From Caballeronia sp. INDeC2 (GTDB lineage Bacteria > Pseudomonadota > Gammaproteobacteria > Burkholderiales > Burkholderiaceae), in contig NZ_JALQDG010000003.1 in assembly GCF_023631325.1 (NCBI RefSeq), positions 124,001-188,000 on the forward strand: DNA of 64,000 nucleotides, in the 5' to 3' direction. Positions 10,014-20,224 of this stretch are shown one piece after another; the first letter of the stretch is position 1, and each line of letters starts with the position of its first letter. The notes under the pieces were generated by a model. The model searched no databases. It saw only the letters and a program-made list of their open reading frames with translations, and was not told the DNA's origin. The translations under genes were made by a program, and so were the position numbers.

Positions 10014-10433
10014 GGGCGCTACGCACGTGCCGCATGCGTCGCCGCCAAATACGCGTCATCAACGATTGCCCGCTAAAAGCGGACAGGGCGATCGGTTAAA
10101 ATGATGGTCTTTCCCGAGTGAGCGAGGTCGAAAGTGTCTCCGGCAGTCACCGCGCCAGGGTGGTCCAACTCGTTTCCCAATCCGCCGCTCCCGGCTGCGC
10201 GCACGCATCTGCGCACGCGCCCGGGCGCGCCCGGCGCGCCGCTCAGGATTCATCTGTCCGATCCCTTTCTCCCGCTTCCTGCACGCGCGTTCGGCTTCAC
10301 CGCGCGGCCTTCGCCTCCAGCTTGATCCGCGCGCGAGCCGTCCTGCCCGACGGCTTCCGCGCGGCGACTCCACGAACCGGCCGCCCCGACGGCCGTCTCC
10401 GCCCGAACCGCTTCCTTATTTACGTTGACTCCC
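10014..10433 (+). promoter_or_regulatory. pgk upstream region
   Basis: A 420-bp region with no supported gene; open frames here have no protein-like character or ribosome sites. A short hairpin (10070-10082, CCGC/GCGG) is followed by TAAAAT at 10097-10102, a possible -10 element without a recognisable -35. If used, it would give pgk a leader of over 300 nt. Confidence 0.25.
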
Positions 10434-11624
10434 ATGACGAAAGTACTGCGTTTCACCGATCTGATCGCCGAAGGCAAAGTCTCCGGCAAGCGTGTGTTCA
10501 TCCGCGCGGATCTCAACGTGCCGCAAGACGATGACGGCAACATCACCGAAGACACGCGCGTGCGCGCCTCGGTCCCGGCGATCAAGGCCGCCCTCGACGC
10601 GGGCGCGGCCGTGATGGTCACGTCCCATCTAGGCCGCCCGACCGAAGGCCAGTTCAAGCCGGAAGACTCGCTCGCGCCGGTCGCGAAGCGTCTGTCGGAA
10701 CTGCTCGGCCGCGACGTGCCGCTCGTCACCGACTGGGTCGATGGCGTCCAGGTCGAGCCGGGCAACGTCGTGCTGCTGGAAAACTGCCGCTGCAACAAGG
10801 GCGAGAAGAAGAACGACGACGGCCTCGCGCAGAAAATGGCGAAGCTCTGCGACGTCTACGTGAACGACGCGTTCGGTACCGCGCACCGCGCCGAAGCCAC
10901 GACGCACGGCATCGCGAAGTACGCGAGCGTCGCGTGCGCAGGCCCGCTGCTCGCCGCCGAACTCGACGCGCTCGGCAAGGCGCTCGGCAACCCGAAGCGT
11001 CCGCTCGTCGCGATCGTCGCGGGCTCGAAGGTATCGACCAAGCTCACCATTCTGAAGTCGCTCGCCGAGAAGGTCGACCAGCTGATCGTCGGCGGCGGCA
11101 TTGCGAATACGTTCATGCTGGCGTCGGGTCTCAAGATCGGCAAGTCGCTCGCTGAAGCCGATCTCGTCGACGAAGCGAAGGAAATCATCGAGCAGGCGCG
11201 CACGCGCGGCGCATCCGTGCCGATTCCGAGCGATGTCGTGACGGCCAAGGAATTCGCGCCGACCGCAAAGGCGGAGATCAAGCCCGTCGCGGATGTCGCC
11301 GACGACGACCTGATCCTCGACATCGGCCCGGATACGGCCAAGGCGCTCGCGGCGCAGCTCGAAACGGCCGGCACGATCGTGTGGAACGGTCCGGTCGGCG
11401 TGTTCGAATTCGACCAGTTCGGCAACGGCACGAAGACGCTCGCGCAGGCAATCGCCAATTCGTCGGCGTTCTCGATCGCGGGCGGCGGCGACACGCTCGC
11501 GGCCATCGCGAAGTACGGCATCCACGACAAGGTGAGCTACATCTCGACCGGCGGCGGCGCGTTCCTGGAGTTTCTGGAAGGCAAGAAGCTGCCCGCGGTT
11601 GAAGTGCTCGAGTCGCGGGCTTAA
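10434..11624 (+). CDS. pgk: Phosphoglycerate kinase
   Basis: A 396-residue enzyme interconverting 1,3-bisphosphoglycerate and 3-phosphoglycerate with ADP/ATP. Signatures: [12 protein letters not shown] near the N-terminus, TSHLGRP, the nucleotide site GGGIANTFM and the C-terminal [12 protein letters not shown] with [18 protein letters not shown] nine bases earlier (10425) is in frame but less likely. It begins a glycolytic run with pyk and fbaA. Confidence 0.97.
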   Translation: MTKVLRFTDLIAEGKVSGKRVFIRADLNVPQDDDGNITEDTRVRASVPAIKAALDAGAAVMVTSHLGRPTEGQFKPEDSLAPVAKRLSELLGRDVPLVTDWVDGVQVEPGNVVLLENCRCNKGEKKNDDGLAQKMAKLCDVYVNDAFGTAHRAEATTHGIAKYASVACAGPLLAAELDALGKALGNPKRPLVAIVAGSKVSTKLTILKSLAEKVDQLIVGGGIANTFMLASGLKIGKSLAEADLVDEAKEIIEQARTRGASVPIPSDVVTAKEFAPTAKAEIKPVADVADDDLILDIGPDTAKALAAQLETAGTIVWNGPVGVFEFDQFGNGTKTLAQAIANSSAFSIAGGGDTLAAIAKYGIHDKVSYISTGGGAFLEFLEGKKLPAVEVLESRA

Positions 11625-11979
11625 GACGTTGGCGGCCCGAGGCAATCCGGCGAAAGCAGGGAAGAAGGGCGCGCAAGCAGCCGGCGGCGCGCAAGACGAG
11701 GAAATCGAAAATGGCGGCCAGCTCGACGCCACGGCTCAAGCCGCTTTGGCAATCGCGGAAGCGGCGCAACCAGATCCGGCAGCACCCGAAGGCGAACCCG
11801 CAATGCGGCAAACGCCTCCGGTCATCATCGGCGGCATGCCCGCCCATGCCCTGAAGGACATCGACAAAGCGACGCCGGCACGAACCGGCGCGCGCGCGCA
11901 GCCGGTGAGCAACACCTCACCCCAAGCGCAACGTGCTCGCAGCGTAGTTACGGGCGATCCTACTGAGACGAGGAATTCC
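11625..11979 (+). other. pgk-pyk spacer, open in the pyk frame
   Basis: A 355-bp stretch without an assignable gene. The pyk reading frame is open right through it and back into the end of pgk (to 11599). The predicted sequence is Ala/Pro-rich low complexity and has no counterpart in pyruvate kinase, whose normal N-terminus begins at 11980. I treat it as non-coding, with a short unknown gene not excluded. Confidence 0.4.
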
Positions 11980-13416
11980 ATGCATCGCGCTACAAAGATT
12001 GTTGCCACCATCGGCCCGGCTTCCACGAGCCCGGACATCCTGCTGCAAATGCTGCAGGCGGGCCTCGACGTCGTACGTTTCAACTTCTCGCACGGCACCG
12101 CCGACGACCATCGCCAGCGCGCCGAAATAGTCCGCGACGCGGCGCGTCAGGTCGGCCGCGAAGTCGCGATCATGGCGGACCTGCAAGGCCCGAAGATCCG
12201 CGTCGGCAAGTTCGAGAACAACAAGACGATGCTCGTCGCGGGCAATCCGTTCATCCTCGACGCCAATTGCACGCTCGGCAACAACGAGCGCGTCGGCCTC
12301 GACTACAAGGATCTGCCGCGCGACCTGCGCGCGGGCGACGTGCTGCTTCTCAACGACGGCCTCATCGTGCTCGACGTGACGCGCGTGATCGGCGAGGAAA
12401 TCCACACGACGGTGAAGGTCGGCGGCGAGCTCTCGAACAACAAGGGCATCAACCGCCAGGGCGGCGGCCTCACCGCCCCCGCACTGACCGAGAAGGACAT
12501 GGAGGACATCAAGACGGCGATGTCGCTCGGCGCGGATTTCGTCGCCGTGTCGTTCCCGAAAAACGCGACGGACATGGAAATGGCGCGCCAGCTCGCAAAC
12601 ATCGCGGGCGCGCCGTACGGCATCAAGCCGAAGATGATCGCGAAGATCGAGCGCGCCGAAGCGATTCCGGCGTTGCAGGGCATTCTCGACGCATCGGACG
12701 GCATCATGGTCGCGCGCGGCGATCTCGCGGTGGAAGTGGGCAACGCGGCGGTGCCGGCGCTGCAAAAGCGCATGATCCGCATGGCGCGCGAGTCGAACAA
12801 GCTCGTGATCACCGCCACGCAGATGATGGAATCGATGATTCACGCACCCGTGCCGACGCGCGCCGAAGTGTCGGACGTGGCGAACGCCGTGCTCGACGGC
12901 ACCGACGCCGTGATGCTCTCCGCCGAAACCGCGGCGGGCAAGTATCCGGTGACGACCATCGAGACGATGGCCGCCATCTGCGTCGAAGCGGAGAAGTCGG
13001 AAGAGTCGCAGCTCGATCGCGATTTCCTCGACCGCACGTTCACGCGCATCGACCAGTCCATCGCGATGGGCGCGCTCTTCACCGCGTTTCACCTGGGCGC
13101 GAAGGCCGTGGTCGCGTTGACCGAATCCGGCTCGACCGCGCTGTGGATGTCGCGTCACTGGACGCACGTGCCGATCTTCGCGCTGACGCCGCGCGTGTCG
13201 AGCGAGCGCACGATGTCGCTGTACCGCAACGTGACGCCGCTGCACCTCGACACGAACATGGATCGCGACACCGCGCTGAATCAGGCGCTCGAAGTGGTCG
13301 TGTCGAAGGGCTACGCGGCGCGCGGCGACATGGTCGTGCTGACGGTCGGCGAGCCGATGGGTCAGGCGGGCGGTACGAACACGCTGAAAATCGTGCGTGT
13401 GGGCGATCATTTCTAA
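11980..13416 (+). CDS. pyk: Pyruvate kinase
   Basis: A 478-residue enzyme converting phosphoenolpyruvate and ADP to pyruvate and ATP. Motifs: the N-terminal RATKIVATIGPAS, MADLQGPKIRVG, the catalytic stretch KPKMIAKIERAEAI with the active-site lysine, ARGDLAVEV and TATQMMESMI. The start at 11980 has a GAGACGAGG ribosome site and matches the usual N-terminus; the upstream in-frame extension does not resemble the family. A GC hairpin at 13470-13501 probably ends transcription. Confidence 0.97.
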   Translation: MHRATKIVATIGPASTSPDILLQMLQAGLDVVRFNFSHGTADDHRQRAEIVRDAARQVGREVAIMADLQGPKIRVGKFENNKTMLVAGNPFILDANCTLGNNERVGLDYKDLPRDLRAGDVLLLNDGLIVLDVTRVIGEEIHTTVKVGGELSNNKGINRQGGGLTAPALTEKDMEDIKTAMSLGADFVAVSFPKNATDMEMARQLANIAGAPYGIKPKMIAKIERAEAIPALQGILDASDGIMVARGDLAVEVGNAAVPALQKRMIRMARESNKLVITATQMMESMIHAPVPTRAEVSDVANAVLDGTDAVMLSAETAAGKYPVTTIETMAAICVEAEKSEESQLDRDFLDRTFTRIDQSIAMGALFTAFHLGAKAVVALTESGSTALWMSRHWTHVPIFALTPRVSSERTMSLYRNVTPLHLDTNMDRDTALNQALEVVVSKGYAARGDMVVLTVGEPMGQAGGTNTLKIVRVGDHF

Positions 13417-13469
13417 GCGTTTTTGAGAAAGCTGCGCGGTCAAGCGCCGCGCTATTCGTCGCAAGTCCG

Positions 13470-13501
13470 GAGCGCCCGCTGTCCAGCAGCGGCGGGCGCT
13501 C
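13470..13501 (+). terminator. GC-rich hairpin after pyk
   Basis: GAGCGCCCGC (13470-13479) pairs perfectly with GCGGGCGCTC (13492-13501) across a 12-nt loop. There is no T-run, so it may act as a Rho-associated or RNA-stabilising hairpin rather than a classical terminator. Confidence 0.45.
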
Positions 13502-13590
13502 GATCAAGCGCGCGAGACGACGCGGAAGAATGCGTCAGTCGAAGCAACCATCAAGCCGAAAACCGCCCGAGAGCGGAATCGAGCGCGCAA

Positions 13591-13774
13591 AGGCCTGTTT
13601 GCCTATGGAACGATCATGCGTTGCCCTTTACAGGGCAACCCCGTGGGAACGCCGGAAATCAGCCGCATGGCGGCGTCGTGCGTCGCTTGTTTGGCGCACA
13701 AACGGCGCTCCTTACTTCTTGCCCTGCGGCTGATTTCAGACGTTCGCAAGACCGTTCCATAGGCAAACAGGCCT
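13591..13774. repeat. 184-bp nested inverted-repeat element between pyk and fbaA
   Basis: The ends are a perfect 22-bp inverted repeat: 13591-13612 starts AGGCCTGTTTGCC and 13753-13774 is its exact reverse complement. Inside, 13655-13667 (GAAATCAGCCGCA) pairs perfectly with 13725-13737 and the pairing continues imperfectly outward. Further small hairpins are TTGCCCT/AGGGCAA (13621-13638) and GTTTG/CAAAC around 13690. The whole folds into one long branched hairpin. No open frame inside is convincing and no clear target-site duplication is visible. It could be a MITE-like element or a structured RNA leader of fbaA, whose ATG is 33 bp downstream. Confidence 0.7.
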
Positions 13775-13807
13775 CGCATTCGTTTCACATCAAGGAGTTT
13801 CACCACA

Positions 13808-14872
13808 ATGCCTCTCGTATCAATGCGTCAACTGCTGGATCACGCGGCCGAACACGGCTACGGCCTTCCGGCATTCAACGTCAACAATCTGGAACAGGTG
13901 CAGGCAATCATGTCGGCCGCGAACGAGGTGAACGCGCCCGTCATCATGCAGGCGTCCGCCGGCGCGCGTAAGTACGCGGGCGAAGCGTTCCTGCGCCATC
14001 TGATCGAAGCGGCCGTCGAGTCGTATCCGCATATTCCGGTCGTGATGCATCAGGATCACGGCCAGTCGCCGGCCGTGTGCATGGCCGCGATCCGCTCCGG
14101 CTTCACGAGCGTGATGATGGACGGTTCGCTCGAAGCCGACGGCAAGACCGTCGCGTCGTACGACTACAACGTCGCGGTGTCGAAGCAGGTCGTGGAGTTC
14201 TCGCATTCGATCGGCGTCACCGTCGAAGCGGAGCTGGGCGTGCTCGGCTCGCTCGAAACCATGAAGGGCGACAAGGAAGACGGCCACGGCGCCGAAGGCA
14301 CGATGACGCGCGAGCAGCTTCTGACCGACGTCGAGCAGGCGGCCGACTTCGTGAAGCAGACGCAGTGCGATGCCCTGGCGATCGCCATCGGCACGTCGCA
14401 CGGCGCGTACAAGTTCTCGAAGAAGCCGACGGGCGATATCCTCGCCATCGACCGCATCCGCGAAATCCACCAGCGCATTCCGAATACGCACCTCGTGATG
14501 CACGGTTCGTCGTCGGTGCCGCAGGAATTATTGGCCGAGATCCGCGAATTCGGCGGCGACATGAAGGAAACCTACGGCGTGCCGGTCGAAGAGATTCAGG
14601 AAGGCATCAAGCACGGCGTGCGCAAGGTGAACATCGATACCGACCTGCGCCTCGCGATCACCGGGGCGATTCGCCGCTATCTGTTCGAAAATCCGTCGAA
14701 GTTCGATCCGCGCGACTACCTGAAGCCCGCGCGCGAAGCGGCGAAGGAAATCTGCCGTCAGCGCTATATGCAGTTCGGCTGCGAGGGCATGGCGGGCAAG
14801 ATCAAGCCGGTTTCGCTCGACAAGATCGCCGAGAAGTACAAGTCGGGCGCACTCGCGCAGATCGTGAAATAA
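13808..14872 (+). CDS. fbaA: Class II fructose-bisphosphate aldolase (Calvin-cycle subtype)
   Basis: A 354-residue zinc-dependent aldolase cleaving fructose-1,6-bisphosphate. Zinc ligands and active-site regions are visible in [34 protein letters not shown] and [12 protein letters not shown]; the 354-residue size fits the FBA_class_II CalA subtype common in betaproteobacteria. An AAGGAG site sits 11 nt before the ATG. It is followed by a strong terminator (14900-14936). Confidence 0.96.
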   Translation: MPLVSMRQLLDHAAEHGYGLPAFNVNNLEQVQAIMSAANEVNAPVIMQASAGARKYAGEAFLRHLIEAAVESYPHIPVVMHQDHGQSPAVCMAAIRSGFTSVMMDGSLEADGKTVASYDYNVAVSKQVVEFSHSIGVTVEAELGVLGSLETMKGDKEDGHGAEGTMTREQLLTDVEQAADFVKQTQCDALAIAIGTSHGAYKFSKKPTGDILAIDRIREIHQRIPNTHLVMHGSSSVPQELLAEIREFGGDMKETYGVPVEEIQEGIKHGVRKVNIDTDLRLAITGAIRRYLFENPSKFDPRDYLKPAREAAKEICRQRYMQFGCEGMAGKIKPVSLDKIAEKYKSGALAQIVK

Positions 14873-14899
14873 AACGCGGTCGATTTGTAAAGTAAAATC

Positions 14900-14936
14900 A
14901 ACGGGTTCCGGGTTCGGAGCCCGTTCGCTTTTTTCT
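14900..14936 (+). terminator. Rho-independent terminator after fbaA
   Basis: An 11-bp stem with one G-T pair (14900-14910 with 14915-14925) carries a 4-nt loop and is followed by CGCTTTTTT. A second smaller hairpin (CCGCGCT/AGCGCGG, 14941-14962) lies in the purC leader. Confidence 0.85.
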
Positions 14937-14991
14937 CTCGCCGCGCTGTTTCAAAAGCGCGGCGTTAACCTTTTCAGCACCCTTCCGGTAC

Positions 14992-15888
14992 ATGACGATG
15001 TTCACGCTATACGAATCCACGATCAAATCGCTGCCGCTGCTCGGCCGCGGCAAGGTCCGCGACAACTACGCAGTCGGTCAGGACAAGCTCCTGATCGTCA
15101 CGACCGACCGCCTTTCCGCATTCGATGTCGTCATGGGCGAGCCGATTCCGAACAAGGGCCGCGTGCTGAACACGATGGCCGATTTCTGGTTCGAGAAGCT
15201 CGGTCATATCGTGCCGAACCACAACACCGGCATCGATCCTTCGACTGTCGTCGCGCCCGACGAAGTCGAGCAGGTGAAGGGCCGTGCGGTCGTCGTGAAG
15301 CGCCTGGAGCCGATCCTCGTCGAAGCGGTCGTGCGCGGTTATCTCGCGGGCAGCGGCTGGAAGGACTATCAGGCGACGGGCGCGGTATGCGGCGTCGAAC
15401 TGCCGCCGGGCCTGCAAAACGCGCAGAAACTGCCGGAGCCGATTTTCACGCCCGCGGCGAAGGCCGAAATGGGTCATCACGACGAAAACATCACCTACGA
15501 TGAGATGGAGCGCCGCGTCGGCACCGAGCTGTCGGCGACAATCAAGCGCATCTCCATCCAGTTGTACAAGGAAGCGGCGGAGTACGCGGCGACGCGCGGC
15601 ATCATCATCGCGGATACGAAATTCGAGTTCGGTCTCGACAACAAGGGCGAGCTGTATCTGATGGACGAAGTGCTGACCGCCGATTCGTCGCGCTTCTGGC
15701 CCGCCGATGGCTATCAGGTCGGCACGAATCCGCCGTCGTTCGACAAGCAGTTCGTGCGCGACTGGCTCGAAACGCAGCCGTGGAAGAAAGAGCCGCCCGC
15801 GCCGAAGCTGCCGGACGACGTGATCGCGAAGACGTCGGAAAAGTATCAGGAAGCGTTGCAGCGTCTCACTGGCAAGACTTTGTCGTAA
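14992..15888 (+). CDS. purC: Phosphoribosylaminoimidazole-succinocarboxamide synthase (SAICAR synthase)
   Basis: A 298-residue enzyme ligating aspartate to CAIR with ATP in purine synthesis. Motifs: [46 protein letters not shown] and [20 protein letters not shown]. It is of the longer (about 296-residue) bacterial/yeast-like type. A Met at 14998 is an alternative start. It precedes purE and purK. Confidence 0.96.
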   Translation: MTMFTLYESTIKSLPLLGRGKVRDNYAVGQDKLLIVTTDRLSAFDVVMGEPIPNKGRVLNTMADFWFEKLGHIVPNHNTGIDPSTVVAPDEVEQVKGRAVVVKRLEPILVEAVVRGYLAGSGWKDYQATGAVCGVELPPGLQNAQKLPEPIFTPAAKAEMGHHDENITYDEMERRVGTELSATIKRISIQLYKEAAEYAATRGIIIADTKFEFGLDNKGELYLMDEVLTADSSRFWPADGYQVGTNPPSFDKQFVRDWLETQPWKKEPPAPKLPDDVIAKTSEKYQEALQRLTGKTLS

Positions 15889-15941
15889 TTCGATACGTGC
15901 CGCTTCCGGGAAGCGGTACGCGCATTTCAAGGGAAAAAGGA

Positions 15942-16487
15942 ATGAGCGAAGGACAGACCACGGAGCTGGCGGAAGGGCGCACGCACGAGCACACGCACGA
16001 AGCGCCGCTCGTCGGCGTGTTGATGGGCTCCAGCTCCGACTGGGACGTGATGAAGCACGCCGTCGCAATGCTTCAGGAATTCGGCGTGCCGTACGAGGCG
16101 AAAGTCGTGTCGGCGCATCGTATGCCGGACGAGATGTTCGCCTACGCCGAAAGCGCGCGTGAGCGCGGCGTGCGCGCGATCATCGCTGGCGCGGGCGGCG
16201 CGGCGCATCTGCCGGGCATGCTGGCCGCTAAAACCACCGTGCCGGTGCTCGGCGTGCCGGTGGCGAGCAAGTATCTGAAGGGCGTCGATTCGCTGCATTC
16301 GATCGTGCAGATGCCCAAGGGCGTGCCGGTCGCGACGTTCGCCATCGGCGAGGCGGGCGCGGCGAACGCGGCGCTGTTCGCGCTGTCGATGCTGGGCGTC
16401 ACCGATCCCGACATTGCCGACGCACTGGCCGCTTTCCGTGTGAAGCAGAATCAGGCGGCGCGGGACATGGCGCTGCCGCCGCTTTGA
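15942..16487 (+). CDS. purE: 5-(carboxyamino)imidazole ribonucleotide mutase, class I PurE
   Basis: A 181-residue enzyme converting N5-CAIR to CAIR. The class I motifs [34 protein letters not shown] and [11 protein letters not shown] are clear. The start at 15942 has an AAAAAGG site. The first 19 residues are an extra hydrophilic tail with THEHTHE, absent from E. coli PurE. purK follows after 37 bp. Confidence 0.95.
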   Translation: MSEGQTTELAEGRTHEHTHEAPLVGVLMGSSSDWDVMKHAVAMLQEFGVPYEAKVVSAHRMPDEMFAYAESARERGVRAIIAGAGGAAHLPGMLAAKTTVPVLGVPVASKYLKGVDSLHSIVQMPKGVPVATFAIGEAGAANAALFALSMLGVTDPDIADALAAFRVKQNQAARDMALPPL

Positions 16488-16524
16488 TGACCCCGCGCGC
16501 GGACCGCGCGTCGCGCAATCGCCG

Positions 16525-17742
16525 ATGTCCACAGCCAGCCACCCAAGCCCCACGATGAACCCACACAACTCCCCGATCTCTCCCATCCTGCCGGGCGCAT
16601 GGCTCGGCATGGTAGGCGGTGGCCAGCTCGGCCGCATGTTCTGCTTCGCCGCGCAATCGATGGGCTATCGCGTCGCCGTCCTCGATCCGGACGAGACGAG
16701 CCCTGCGGGCGCCGTCGCGGATCGCCACATCCGCGCCGCCTACGACGACCGCGCCGCGCTCACCGAGCTCGGCCGCCTGTGCGCGGCGGTATCGACGGAA
16801 TTCGAGAACGTGCCGTCCGCGAGCCTCGAATTTCTCGCGTCGTGCACGTTCGTCAGTCCGGCGGCGAGCTGCGTGGCGATCGCACAGGACCGCGTCGCGG
16901 AGAAGCGTTTCATCGCGGCGGCGGGCGTGCCTGTCGCGCCGCATGTCGTGATCGAATCGCCGCAAGCGCTTGCCGCGCTGCCCGACGAGACGATCGCGGC
17001 GGTGCTGCCGGGCATCCTCAAGACCGCGCGTCTCGGCTACGACGGCAAGGGCCAGGTCAGCGTGCGCAACGTCGCGGACGTGCGCAACGCGTATGCGTCG
17101 CTGTCGGGCGTGGCGTGCGTGCTCGAAAAGCGCATGCCGCTCAAGTACGAAGTGTCCGTGCTGATCGCGCGCGGCGGCGACGGCAAGTCGGCCGTGTTTC
17201 CGCTCGCGCAGAACGTGCACGTGAACGGCATTCTCGCGAAGACGGTCGTGCCCGCGCCCGACGCTGCGGATTCGCTCGTCGCGCAGGCGCAGGACGCCGC
17301 GTTGACCATCGCCGCGAAGCTCGGTTATGTCGGCGTGCTGTGCGTCGAATTCTTCGTGCTGGAAGACGGCACGCTCATCGCCAACGAAATGGCGCCGCGT
17401 CCGCACAATTCCGGTCACTACACGGTCGATGCCTGCGCGACCAGCCAGTTCGAGCAACAGGTCCGCGCGATGACCGGCATGCCGCTCGGCGACACGCGCC
17501 AGCATTCGCCCGCCGCGATGCTGAACCTGCTTGGCGATATCTGGTTCGATGGCGACAAGGCGCGAGCGCCCGCATGGACCGAAGTCGCGGCGATGCCGGC
17601 CGCGCGGCTGCATCTGTACGGCAAGGAAGAGGCGCGCCGGGGCCGCAAGATGGGCCATATCAACTTCACGGCGGCGACGCTTGAAGAAGCGCGCACGGCG
17701 GCGCGTGACTGCGCGCGCATGCTGCATATCCCGCTCGATTGA
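16525..17742 (+). CDS. purK: N5-carboxyaminoimidazole ribonucleotide synthase
   Basis: A 405-residue ATP-grasp enzyme making N5-CAIR from AIR, bicarbonate and ATP. Seen: [19 protein letters not shown] at the N-terminus, [13 protein letters not shown] in the ATP-grasp lid, and [14 protein letters not shown] near the active site. Starts at 16525 and 16555 (MNPHN) are both possible; family length does not decide. The Sua5/YrdC gene follows after 19 bp. Confidence 0.96.
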   Translation: MSTASHPSPTMNPHNSPISPILPGAWLGMVGGGQLGRMFCFAAQSMGYRVAVLDPDETSPAGAVADRHIRAAYDDRAALTELGRLCAAVSTEFENVPSASLEFLASCTFVSPAASCVAIAQDRVAEKRFIAAAGVPVAPHVVIESPQALAALPDETIAAVLPGILKTARLGYDGKGQVSVRNVADVRNAYASLSGVACVLEKRMPLKYEVSVLIARGGDGKSAVFPLAQNVHVNGILAKTVVPAPDAADSLVAQAQDAALTIAAKLGYVGVLCVEFFVLEDGTLIANEMAPRPHNSGHYTVDACATSQFEQQVRAMTGMPLGDTRQHSPAAMLNLLGDIWFDGDKARAPAWTEVAAMPAARLHLYGKEEARRGRKMGHINFTAATLEEARTAARDCARMLHIPLD

Positions 17743-17761
17743 GTTTTTTGTCGTAGAAGCA

Positions 17762-18793
17762 ATGACCATCATCTATCCGAGCGTCGCGCAGATCGACGAA
17801 GCCGCGGCCTTGCTCGATGCCGGCGAACTCGTCGCGTTTCCGACCGAGACGGTCTACGGGCTCGGCGGCGACGCGGAGAATCCGGACGCCATCGCGCGTA
17901 TTTATGCGGCGAAGGGCCGTCCGGCGAATCATCCGGTAATCGTACATCTCGCGCCCGAAGCCGATCCGGGCTACTGGGTGCGCGAGCTGCCCGCCGATGC
18001 GCAGAAGCTCATCGATACTTTCTGGCCCGGACCCTTGACGTTGATCCTCAAGCGCGCGGCGCATATTCCCGCGGCGGTCAGCGGCGGGCAGGATTCGGTG
18101 GGCGTGCGGTGTCCGTCGCATCCGGTGGCGCAGCAGTTGTTGTCGGCGTTTCATGCGCGGCGGGTCGGCACCGGCAAGCAGGGCGGCGTCGCGGGGCCAT
18201 CGGCTAACCGCTTCGGTCATGTCAGTCCGACGACCGCACAGCACGTGCGCGACGAGTTCGGCAGCGCGGTGCACGTGCTCGATGGCGGGGCGGCGGATGT
18301 CGGCATCGAATCGACGATTCTGGATCTGTCGCGCGGGTTTCCGGCGCTGCTGCGGCCGGGGCATGTGAGTCCGCAGCAGATCGCGGATGTGATCGGTACG
18401 GCGCCGAAGTTGCCGGATGGGTCGGATGCCACGGCGCCGCGCGCATCGGGGACGTTGAAGGCGCATTACGCGCCGCGTACGCCGCTCGCGTTGCTTCCGT
18501 TTTCGTCGATCGAGCCGTTGATCGCGGCGTTCGATCGAGCGAGCGGCGGAAGAGTCGCGTTGGTGGCTCGGCCGTCGAGCGCGGGCGAGTGGGCGCACGC
18601 GGGGCATGTGCATTTCGTCGCCGCGCCGGAAGATCCGCAGAGTTATGCGCGCGATTTGTATGGTTTGTTGAGGGCGCTGGATCGGGCGGATGTCGAGCGG
18701 ATTCTGATCGAGAAACTGCCGGAGACAGTGGAGTGGATCGCGGTAAACGATCGGCTTGGGAGGGCGGCGGCGGCGTTCGAGGACGACGCGTGA
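17762..18793 (+). CDS. L-threonylcarbamoyladenylate synthase (Sua5/YrdC family)
   Basis: A 343-residue enzyme forming threonylcarbamoyl-AMP from threonine, bicarbonate and ATP, the first step of t6A tRNA modification. The YrdC domain covers residues 1-205, with the N-terminal FPTETVYGLGGDA, KGRPANHPVIVHL and GVAGPSANRFGHVSPT. A Sua5 C-terminal domain follows a PRASGTLKAHYAP linker, so this is the long Sua5 form, not the short TsaC form. The frame is open upstream inside purK; the ATG at 17762 is the family start. A bidirectional terminator lies 36 bp after the stop. Confidence 0.93.
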   Translation: MTIIYPSVAQIDEAAALLDAGELVAFPTETVYGLGGDAENPDAIARIYAAKGRPANHPVIVHLAPEADPGYWVRELPADAQKLIDTFWPGPLTLILKRAAHIPAAVSGGQDSVGVRCPSHPVAQQLLSAFHARRVGTGKQGGVAGPSANRFGHVSPTTAQHVRDEFGSAVHVLDGGAADVGIESTILDLSRGFPALLRPGHVSPQQIADVIGTAPKLPDGSDATAPRASGTLKAHYAPRTPLALLPFSSIEPLIAAFDRASGGRVALVARPSSAGEWAHAGHVHFVAAPEDPQSYARDLYGLLRALDRADVERILIEKLPETVEWIAVNDRLGRAAAAFEDDA

Positions 18794-18829
18794 CGCATCG
18801 CTGATCGTTCGCTGAAAGCCCCAAAACAG

Positions 18830-18862
18830 AACCGCCCGGCGATTCCTCGCCGGGCGGTTTTT
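18830..18862. terminator. Bidirectional terminator between convergent genes
   Basis: A perfect 13-bp stem, AACCGCCCGGCGA with TCGCCGGGCGGTT, has a TTCC loop and a short T-run on the plus strand. On the minus strand the continuing sequence is GTTTTGGGG. It separates the Sua5-type gene from the convergent esterase gene. Confidence 0.85.
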
Positions 18863-18886
18863 CCATTCACGACCGAAAGAACCCGC

Positions 18887-19993
18887 TTACTTCCCCAGCC
18901 CCGACTTCGCAATCGTCTGCTCCGCCGTCTGCGCATAAAGCGCATGCAGATGCGTCGTCGGGTGCACGGTATCCGCGTACATGTACGTCTGGTCCGCGCC
19001 CGCGACGGTAAGCGTCTGCGGCGAGCAGAACAGCGAGGTCGCGAAAGCCTGCGGATTCGGTTCGCCGAACTTCTGCGCCGCCGCGGCCATCGCCTGCAGA
19101 TTGCACCCCGTTCCCGTATTCGACACGGTGAACCCGAACTGCGCGAAATTCGCCGTGATATTGGCGAGCGGCGGAACGATGTCGAGGTAAATCACCTTCG
19201 ACATCAGCCCGCTTTGCGTCAGCGCAGCCGCAAGCGCCTGATTGAAGCCGAGGGACGCTTGCGTGAGCAGACCGCGCGTCTGCGCGTTGCTCATCATGCC
19301 TTGCGGCGTCGCGCCGATATCGGGCACATTCGACACCAGCACGTGCGTCGCGCCGCTCTGCACGACCTTGCCGATCACGCCCGCCAGATCGATCGCCGCC
19401 TGGCCGATCGCGGCGGTGGCCGCCGCGGGCGTCATCTGGCCGCTCTGACCCGCCGTGAGGTTGAACAGGATGTCGTTCGCGCCGCCGTTGATGATGACGA
19501 GCTGGTTCGAATTGAAGCTGCCATGCGCGGACAGATAGTTCGAAACCTGCGTGACGACCGGAACCGTCAGTGCCTGCGTGTAGTTGGCCGGATCGGTCGT
19601 CGCATGTCCGATGCCGATCGGATTGGTCACGCGCGAGCCGCCCTGCGCGTAGCCGAGACCCGCTTGCGTGGCAGGCGGCGTGCCGAAGCCGCCGGTCATC
19701 GCCGGGGTCAGCGTGTCGCCGTAATACTGCGCGACGTTCTGCACCCAGACCTGGCCCGGATTCGTCGTGAACCGGCCGCCGCCGAAGTTCGCCGCCGCGA
19801 CCGGCGCATAGGTGCCGACGTCGGAAAGACTGTCGCCGAACGACACCACTTGCAGTTTCACGCCGCCCGGTGGCGTGGAATTGTTGTCGTCGCCGCCACC
19901 GCCGCACGCGGCGAGCAGGGCAAAGGCCGCGCTGGCCGTCGCGACTTGGGCAAAGCGCACCAGTGCGGCGCGCGTCGAGCGTTGCTTCTTCAT
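18887..19993 (-). CDS. SGNH/GDSL-family esterase, predicted lipoprotein
   Basis: A 368-residue exported hydrolase. The N-terminus has a lipoprotein signal ending LLAAC with the lipidated Cys near residue 30. Block I is VVSFGDSLSDVGTY with the nucleophile Ser; the GGAND block III is in IINGGANDILF; the Asp-His block V is in YADTVHPTTHLH at the C-terminus. It is probably a lipase or arylesterase at the outer membrane or periplasm. The substrate is unknown. It stands alone between terminators and dacB. Confidence 0.88.
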   Translation of the reverse strand: MKKQRSTRAALVRFAQVATASAAFALLAACGGGGDDNNSTPPGGVKLQVVSFGDSLSDVGTYAPVAAANFGGGRFTTNPGQVWVQNVAQYYGDTLTPAMTGGFGTPPATQAGLGYAQGGSRVTNPIGIGHATTDPANYTQALTVPVVTQVSNYLSAHGSFNSNQLVIINGGANDILFNLTAGQSGQMTPAAATAAIGQAAIDLAGVIGKVVQSGATHVLVSNVPDIGATPQGMMSNAQTRGLLTQASLGFNQALAAALTQSGLMSKVIYLDIVPPLANITANFAQFGFTVSNTGTGCNLQAMAAAAQKFGEPNPQAFATSLFCSPQTLTVAGADQTYMYADTVHPTTHLHALYAQTAEQTIAKSGLGK

Positions 19994-20224
19994 GGACCTC
20001 GTCTCCCTTCTTCGGTGTTTTCTAGTTCGATTGCGGCGGCTGACCCGATGCGATCCGCATGCCGCGTACCTGCGAGTTTAAGCGATGCCGCACGCCCGTC
20101 CGATGCGCACCTGCACCGGTCCAGCGGCGTGCCCGACAGCGTACACGGCGCGCGTGCCTTCCCGGGCGTCACTTCGTAGAAGAAATCTTCGGTCCCTTCG
20201 GGCGTCCGTGCCTGCCAGCGCCGT

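Noticed and set aside
10118..10534. Plus-strand open frame upstream of pgk
   Set aside because: Overlaps the pgk start in another frame, has Arg/Ala/Ser-rich composition typical of a shadow frame in GC-rich DNA, and no ribosome site.
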